From Trueperaceae bacterium (GTDB lineage Bacteria; Deinococcota; Deinococci; Deinococcales; Trueperaceae): a stretch of DNA of 64,000 nt. The stretch spans positions 85,931 to 149,930 of the forward strand of contig JAABTL010000003.1 of assembly GCA_011389865.1 (NCBI GenBank). The letters are read 5' to 3'. A program made the position numbers and the translations under genes. Within the stretch, counting starts at the first letter, position 1. The number at the start of each line of letters is the position of its first letter. The notes below the pieces were generated by a model that made no database searches, was not told the origin of the DNA, and saw only the letters and a program-made list of their open reading frames with translations. Of this stretch, positions 59,590 through 64,000 are shown in pieces.

Positions 59590-59631
59590 GTCGGCCATCG
59601 AGCCGACGTGCGCCCACGTGCGCCGTACCCT
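59590..59631 (+). promoter_or_regulatory. Promoter region of cysE-cysM with inverted repeat
   Basis: GTCGGC-CATCGA-GCCGAC (59590-59607) is a perfect inverted repeat, and TACCCT (59626-59631) is a plausible -10 box giving a leader of about 20 bases. A repressor or activator of cysteine synthesis could bind here; this is inference. Confidence 0.35.
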
Positions 59632-59657
59632 CGCGGCAGGCGTGAGGAGGAACCACC

Positions 59658-60527
59658 ATGCCCAGATCCCGCGAGATCGACGATGCCTTCGTCGCCGCCC
59701 GTTTCCAAGCGCACCGCGCGTGCACCGGCTGCCCGTCGCCGCACGACGTCGCGGCCTGGCTCGACGACGCGCTCGGGTTCGTGTTCCCCGAGCTGGCCCA
59801 GCGTCGATTCGACGACCTCGACACCTTCCGCGCCTTCGGCGACGGGCTGGGTGAACGGCTCGTCGCCCTCGTCCACGACTGCCCCGACGCGACCGCCTTC
59901 GCGGAGAAGGTGGCCGACGGCTTCCTCGGAGGCGTCGCGCAGCTGCACGCCCGGCTGGAGGAGGACGCTGGCGCCATCGTCGCGGGCGATCCCGCCGCCT
60001 GGAGCCGCAGCGAGGTGATCCGCTCCTACCCCGGTTTCTACGCCATCGCGGCGCATCGCGTGGCGCACGCGCTCCTGGGGCACGGCGCCAGGATGCTCGC
60101 GCGGATGATCGCCGCCCACGCCCACCGCAGCACCGGCATCGACATCCACCCCGCCGCCCGCATCGGGCACCGCTGCTGCATCGACCACGGGACCGGGATC
60201 GTCATCGGCGAGACCGCCGAGCTCGGGGACGACGTCAAGCTCTACCAGGGCGTCACCCTCGGCGGGCTCAGCGTGCGCAAGGAGGACGCCAGCGTCAAGC
60301 GGCACCCGACGATCGGCGACCGGGTCGTGATCTACGCGGGCGCGACCATCCTCGGCGGGGACACGGTGGTGGGCCACGACAGCGTCATCGGCGGCAACGT
60401 CTGGCTCACGCGCTCGGTGCCGCCGTTCTCCAAGCTCACGTACCGGGCGCCGGAGGCGGCCGAGGCGACCGCCCCCGGGCCCGCGGGGGATGGCTCGGGC
60501 CGGGCGTCGGCGAGGGTCCAGCGGTGA
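59658..60527 (+). CDS. cysE: Serine O-acetyltransferase
   Basis: This 289-residue enzyme is an EpsC-like serine acetyltransferase. A helical N-terminal domain precedes the left-handed beta-helix with hexapeptide repeats: GIDIHPAARIGHRCCIDHG, TGIVIGETAELGDDVKLYQG, VTLGGLS and GDRVVIYAGATILGG. It acetylates L-serine for cysteine synthesis. The C-terminus does not end in Ile, the residue used by enterobacterial CysE to bind CysK. GGAGGAACCACC precedes the ATG. It overlaps cysM by four bases. Confidence 0.92.
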   Translation: MPRSREIDDAFVAARFQAHRACTGCPSPHDVAAWLDDALGFVFPELAQRRFDDLDTFRAFGDGLGERLVALVHDCPDATAFAEKVADGFLGGVAQLHARLEEDAGAIVAGDPAAWSRSEVIRSYPGFYAIAAHRVAHALLGHGARMLARMIAAHAHRSTGIDIHPAARIGHRCCIDHGTGIVIGETAELGDDVKLYQGVTLGGLSVRKEDASVKRHPTIGDRVVIYAGATILGGDTVVGHDSVIGGNVWLTRSVPPFSKLTYRAPEAAEATAPGPAGDGSGRASARVQR

Positions 60528-61402
60528 GCCTGGTCGATCAGATCGGGCGAACGCCGCTGCTGGAGCTGCCCGGCTTCGCGCCCCGCCCCGGGGTCCGGCT
60601 GTTCGCCAAGCTGGAGGGCCAGAACCCGGGCGGCAGCGTCAAGGACCGCGCCGCGTACGGCATGCTGCGCGGCGCGCTGGAGCGCGGCGAGGTGCGGTCC
60701 GGGGACCGCCTGGTCGAGGCCACCAGCGGCAACACCGGCATCGCGCTCGCCTGGATCGCCGGCCGGCTCGGGCTCTCGATGACGCTGGTCATGCCGGACG
60801 ACGCCACCGCCGAGCGGGTACGCACGATGCGGGCGTACGGCGCCGAGCTGATCCTGACGCCGGCCGCCCGCACGATCGAGCACTCGCGGGAGGTGGCCGA
60901 GCGGCTGGTGGCCGAGGAGGGCTTCGCGATGCTCGACCAGTTCGCGAACCCCGACAACTGGCGGGCCCACGAGGCCACCACGGGTCCGGAGATCTGGCAG
61001 GCGACCGAGGGAAGCGTCACCCACTTCGTCTCCGCCATGGGCACCACGGGGACCATCATGGGGGTTTCGCGCGCCCTCAAGGCCCGCGACCCGAGCGTGA
61101 CGATCGTCGGCACGCAGCCGGCGGCGGGCGCCAGCATCCCAGGCATCCGGCGCTGGTCGCCGGCGTTCGTGCCCGCGATCTTCGAGCCCGCGCGCGTCGA
61201 CCGGATCGTCGACGTTACCGCCGACGCGTCGCGCGCGCACGCACGCCGCCTGGCGAGCGAGGCGGGCCTGCTGGCGGGCATGAGCTCGGGCGGCGCGCTG
61301 GCGGCCGCGCTGGAGGTGGCCGCCGACCTCGACGAGGGGATGGTCGTGTTCATCGCCTGCGACCGCGGCGACCGCTACCTCAGCGGCGACCTGTTCGGTT
61401 GA
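60524..61402 (+). CDS. cysM: Cysteine synthase (O-acetylserine sulfhydrylase, CysM/CysK family)
   Basis: This 292-residue PLP enzyme has Lys40 in NPGGSVKDRAA as the Schiff-base residue, the substrate loop VEATSGNTGIAL and the phosphate loop SAMGTTGTIMG. The sequence IPGIRRWSPAFVPAIFEP resembles the CysM branch, which can use thiosulfate or a carrier protein as sulfur donor. The GTG start overlaps cysE by GTGA. Confidence 0.9.
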   Translation: MSLVDQIGRTPLLELPGFAPRPGVRLFAKLEGQNPGGSVKDRAAYGMLRGALERGEVRSGDRLVEATSGNTGIALAWIAGRLGLSMTLVMPDDATAERVRTMRAYGAELILTPAARTIEHSREVAERLVAEEGFAMLDQFANPDNWRAHEATTGPEIWQATEGSVTHFVSAMGTTGTIMGVSRALKARDPSVTIVGTQPAAGASIPGIRRWSPAFVPAIFEPARVDRIVDVTADASRAHARRLASEAGLLAGMSSGGALAAALEVAADLDEGMVVFIACDRGDRYLSGDLFG

Positions 61403-61404
61403 GC

Positions 61405-61425
61405 GCGCGGGGGCGAAGCCCGCGC
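61405..61425. terminator. Hairpin between convergent cysM and DsrE-like genes
   Basis: GCGCGGG (61405-61411) pairs with CCCGCGC (61419-61425), seven pairs with a 7-base loop, beginning three bases after the cysM stop. Confidence 0.45.
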
Positions 61426-61467
61426 CCGCCGCCGGACCGGAGGGGCAGGACCACTGGACGATGACCT

Positions 61468-61818
61468 CTAGAAGACGATGACCTTGTCGGCCTCCGCGGT
61501 CCACGTGCCGAGTTCGGCCATGTCGCTGCGGTGCACACCGTCGACCAACTCCTCGGGCGCGATGCCGCGGGCGTCCATGCAGGTGCCGCAGGCGCCGATG
61601 GTGGCGCCCTTCACGACGATGCCGCGGAACATGCGCTCGAGGTTGTAGTAGCCGTTGGGGGTCGTCTGGCCGCGCTTGGCGGCGCTGGCCGCGTCGGCCA
61701 TCAGGAAGACCCGCAGCGTGACGCCTTCCTGCTTGACGAGTTGCTGCGCGAGGCGCAGGCCGTTGAACGTGCGCTCGGTGCCGTAGGGCGGGTCGTTGAG
61801 GATGAGCAGGTAGGTCAT
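61468..61818 (-). CDS. DsrE/DsrF-like family protein
   Basis: This 116-residue protein has the DsrE fold: TYLLILNDPPYGTERTFNGL and a conserved Cys pair in GACGTCMDARGIAPEEL. Relatives take part in sulfur relay and persulfide transfer. GGAGGAACC precedes the ATG. It lies between cysM and an MFS-ArsR/rhodanese pair, so a link to sulfur or thiosulfate handling is likely. Confidence 0.82.
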   Translation of the reverse strand: MTYLLILNDPPYGTERTFNGLRLAQQLVKQEGVTLRVFLMADAASAAKRGQTTPNGYYNLERMFRGIVVKGATIGACGTCMDARGIAPEELVDGVHRSDMAELGTWTAEADKVIVF

Positions 61819-61879
61819 GGTTCCTCCAGGGGTGGTCGGGCGTCGGGGCTTGGGACGGCTTTCGGGATGACGGGGTCGC

Positions 61880-63028
61880 TCAGACCTCCCTCCAGGCGAG
61901 GGCGGTGGCGAGTGCCAGCGCCACGCCGACGGCGGCGATGACGCCCGACGGCCCGGCGAGGCCGATCGCGGCGACGATGGCGCCGAGCGCGTAGCCGCCG
62001 TCGCGGAAGAAGCGGTAGACGCCGAGCGCGGTGGCGCGGTCGCCGGCGGGGACGCGGTCGGCGACGAGGGCGATCAGCGTGGGGTAGACCATGCCGGTGC
62101 CGAGGCCGAGCACGACGGCGGCGGCCAGCAGCCCGGCGAAGCTCGCCGTGGCCGCGAGCAGCAGCAGTCCGCCCGCCTGCAGCAGCATCCCCGGCAGGAT
62201 CAGGCGCCGGCGGCCGACGCGGTCCGAGAGCGGCCCGAAGACGATCTGCCCCGCGGCCCACACCAGCGGGTAGAGCCCCGCGACGGCGCCGACCTGCGCG
62301 AGATCGAAGCCGCGGGCTGCCATCATCAGCGGCAGCGTCAGCCAGACGAGCCCGTCCTTGAGGTTGGTGGCGGCGCCGAGCAGGCTGGGGACGCCGACCC
62401 CGCGGATCCAGCGCAGCGGCGAGGGACGGGCGGCGGGCGCCGTCTCGGGGACGAGCAGGGCGAGGAGCAGGCCGAGCGTCGAGACGCCGATCCCCAGGTA
62501 GAAGGGCTCGGGCCGCAGCCCGTAGGCGGCGGCGACCAGGCCCGTCAGGAAGGCGAGCAGGCTGACGCCGAGGTAGCCGGCGAACTCGTTGACGCCGGCG
62601 GCGAAGCCGCGGCGGGCGGGTGGCACCAGATCGACCATCATGTTGACGGTCATCGACCAGGTGAGCGCCTGGTTGACGCCCAGCAGCACGTTCGCCGCGA
62701 CGATCCAGGGCCACGACGGGGCCCAGATCAGCAGCAGCGGGATCGGCAGGCCGAGCGCCCAGCCCAGGCGCAGCACCGCGCGGCGCCCGATGCGGTCCGC
62801 CCAGGCGCCGGCGACGAGGTTGAACACGGCCTTGGCGACGCCGAAGCTGATGACGAACGCGGCCAGCGCGCCGCCCTGCGGCAGGCCGAACGCGTCGCGG
62901 CCCAGGAGTGGCACCACCGTGCGCTCGAGGCCGACCATGCCGCCCACGAGGACGTTGATCAGGGCGAGGAGCCAGAACGCGGCGGGCACGCGGGCGCGCC
63001 GAGGGTCGTCAGCCAAGCCCGTGTCCAC
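61880..63028 (-). CDS. MFS transporter
   Basis: This 382-residue protein has 12 predicted helices. The MFS motif A-like loop GAWADRIGRRAVLRLG lies between helices 2 and 3, with a repeat GPLSDRVGRRRLILPG in the second half. The GTG start overlaps the regulator gene by 20 bases. The ArsR-rhodanese regulator upstream suggests export of a sulfur or metalloid compound, but the substrate is unknown. Confidence 0.85.
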   Translation of the reverse strand: MDTGLADDPRRARVPAAFWLLALINVLVGGMVGLERTVVPLLGRDAFGLPQGGALAAFVISFGVAKAVFNLVAGAWADRIGRRAVLRLGWALGLPIPLLLIWAPSWPWIVAANVLLGVNQALTWSMTVNMMVDLVPPARRGFAAGVNEFAGYLGVSLLAFLTGLVAAAYGLRPEPFYLGIGVSTLGLLLALLVPETAPAARPSPLRWIRGVGVPSLLGAATNLKDGLVWLTLPLMMAARGFDLAQVGAVAGLYPLVWAAGQIVFGPLSDRVGRRRLILPGMLLQAGGLLLLAATASFAGLLAAAVVLGLGTGMVYPTLIALVADRVPAGDRATALGVYRFFRDGGYALGAIVAAIGLAGPSGVIAAVGVALALATALAWREV

Positions 63029-63704
63029 CCTGGACGGGTCGCCCCGCGGCCCGCCAGTCCGGCAGCCCCTCCGCCAGCCGCACGCCGCGGCGGCCGTGGT
63101 CGCGAAGGATGGCGAGCGCGTCGTACGACATCACGCAGTAGGGACCGCGGCAGTAGGCGACCACGGTCGCGTCGGGCGGCAGCTCCGCGAGCCGCTCCGC
63201 CAGCTCGCCGACCGGGATCGAGCGCGCGCCCGCGAGGTGGCCGGCGCGGTACTCGGCGTCCGGACGGACGTCGAGCAGGACGACCTCGCCCTCCGCGAGG
63301 CGGCGCTGGAGGTCGTCGGCCGTGACGGACTCGAAGCCGTCGGCGTCGCCGAGGTACGCCGCCACCGTCCGCTCGATCTCGGCGAGCTGCCGCTCCCCGA
63401 GCGCGCGGACGGCGCGCCAGACCTCGATCACCTGCGGGTCCGCCAAGCGGTAGTGGACGAACGTGCCGTCGCGGCGGGCCTCGACGAGGCGCGCCTCCTT
63501 GAGGCTGCGCAGGTGCTGCGAGGTGTTCGCGAGCGACTGCCCGACCTCGCGGGCGAGGGCGTCCACGGTCCGCTCGCCCTGGGCGAGGACGTCGACGATC
63601 TCGAGGCGCACCGGGCTCGCGAGCGCCTTGGTGATGCGGGCGAACTGCTCGTAGACCGCGTCCTTGAAGGCGCGGGCGGTGAGGGTGGCGCCGTCGTGGC
63701 TCAT
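63009..63704 (-). CDS. ArsR-family regulator fused to a rhodanese domain
   Basis: This 231-residue protein has an ArsR/SmtB winged helix (residues about 20-100; VDALAREVGQSLANTSQHLRSL) and a C-terminal rhodanese domain (about 125-220). The active loop is YCRGPYCVMS, with the catalytic Cys and a second Cys. Such fusions are linked to sensing of reactive sulfur species. The ATG at 63704 follows a short AT-rich stretch. Confidence 0.88.
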   Translation of the reverse strand: MSHDGATLTARAFKDAVYEQFARITKALASPVRLEIVDVLAQGERTVDALAREVGQSLANTSQHLRSLKEARLVEARRDGTFVHYRLADPQVIEVWRAVRALGERQLAEIERTVAAYLGDADGFESVTADDLQRRLAEGEVVLLDVRPDAEYRAGHLAGARSIPVGELAERLAELPPDATVVAYCRGPYCVMSYDALAILRDHGRRGVRLAEGLPDWRAAGRPVQGGHGLG

Positions 63705-63708
63705 ATGC

Positions 63709-63728
63709 TCAATAGATTACTTGATCAA
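63709..63728. promoter_or_regulatory. Inverted repeat TCAA-N8-TTGATCAA, probable ArsR operator
   Basis: TCAA (63709-63712) and TTGA (63721-63724) form an inverted repeat with an 8-base spacer, followed by the palindrome TTGATCAA (63721-63728). It lies five bases before the regulator ATG and overlaps a minus-strand TAATCT -10 box. ArsR-type operators commonly have TCAA-TTGA symmetry. Confidence 0.5.
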
Positions 63729-63756
63729 GGCGCGGTGGGTGCGAGGGCCAGCGCGC

Positions 63757-63762
63757 TAGGTT
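63757..63762 (+). promoter_or_regulatory. -10 element TAGGTT of a leaderless start
   Basis: TAGGTT lies seven bases before ATG 63770, with no ribosome site between. Confidence 0.45.
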
Positions 63763-63769
63763 GGTGGGC

Positions 63770-64000
63770 ATGACGAGCCACCGGCTGACGCCCACGGACC
63801 CATCGATGGCGGCGGAGGGCTTCGCCTTGTTTCGCGACGCCTACCTGCGGGCGCGGCGGACGATCCCGCTCCTGCCGGAACTCACCGATGACCACGAGGC
63901 GCGGCTGCGGCAGCGCGTGGAGCGGGCGTTCGCCCACGGCGGCGTCGCTGCATGGCGAGGTGACGCGCTGCGCGGCTTCATGATCGCCGGGCCGCCGTTC
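63770..64000 (+). CDS. GNAT-like acetyltransferase, N-terminal part (3' end outside window)
   Basis: The first 77 codons are present, starting MTSHRLTPTDPSMAAEGFAL and continuing in frame to the end of the window. The segment FAHGGVAAWRGDALRGFMIAG resembles the strand-turn of GNAT N-terminal regions, but the acetyl-CoA motif is not included, so the family call is tentative. It is divergent from the ArsR-rhodanese regulator. Confidence 0.5.
   Translation, partial: MTSHRLTPTDPSMAAEGFALFRDAYLRARRTIPLLPELTDDHEARLRQRVERAFAHGGVAAWRGDALRGFMIAGPPF

Noticed and set aside
1..64000. tRNA, rRNA, CRISPR arrays and insertion sequences
   Set aside because: No cloverleaf, rRNA-like stretch, spaced repeat array or transposase was seen; gaps between genes are all below about 300 bases.

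Overview
The window is high-GC, densely packed bacterial DNA with no rRNA, tRNA, CRISPR array or insertion sequence that I can see. Gene content (several carbohydrate ABC importers, a tripartite tricarboxylate transporter, class I fructose-bisphosphate aldolase, large BTAD-type regulators) and many promoters of the form TAnnnT placed 5-8 bases before an ATG/GTG (leaderless-type starts) fit a Deinococcota genome, possibly Trueperaceae-like. This assignment is inference. No gap between genes exceeds about 300 bases.

Left part (1-16.8 kb): the end of a BCCT transporter; a D-lactate dehydrogenase/lactate permease pair; a UgpBAE-type sugar ABC importer; a TetR-ABC exporter operon whose operator covers its own promoter; a secreted PPC-domain protein; a second sugar ABC importer with a GH32-type glycosidase; and a divergent HTH protein of unknown function. 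Both sugar importers have a strong hairpin between the binding-protein gene and the first permease gene.

Middle (16.9-44.9 kb): a ChaB gene; then locus A, made of a secreted protein, a six-helix membrane protein and a divergent 1145-residue BTAD/ATPase regulator. After it come a YhhN-family gene, a ferric-iron ABC permease and binding protein with a palindromic operator, an SLC13-like permease with RCK_C domains, an etfB-etfA-glcD operon, a hydrolase, a short transaldolase, an NhaP-type antiporter, fructose-bisphosphate aldolase, GYD and cupin genes. Locus B repeats locus A: a 1134-residue BTAD/ATPase regulator, divergent from a one-helix membrane protein and a paralogous secreted protein. 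The two membrane proteins share only a C-terminal tail, GWSLDL(A/K)DEP. This duplicated, divergently organised module, with 11-bp phased repeats in the shared promoter region, is the best candidate for an undescribed system here.

Right part (45-58.4 kb): a minus-strand catabolic region with a ten-gene, translationally coupled operon (tctCBA, two TIM-barrel isomerases, an epimerase-like protein, two Schiff-base aldolase-like enzymes, a tandem GNAT and a Gfo/Idh dehydrogenase), a second isomerase-Gfo/Idh pair and a DppA-like M55 aminopeptidase. It looks like uptake and breakdown of a sugar acid or modified sugar whose identity cannot be read from sequence. The end (58.5-64 kb) holds a decayed AbiE-type toxin beside an intact antitoxin, cysE-cysM, a DsrE-like protein, an MFS transporter, an ArsR-rhodanese regulator and the start of a GNAT-like gene.
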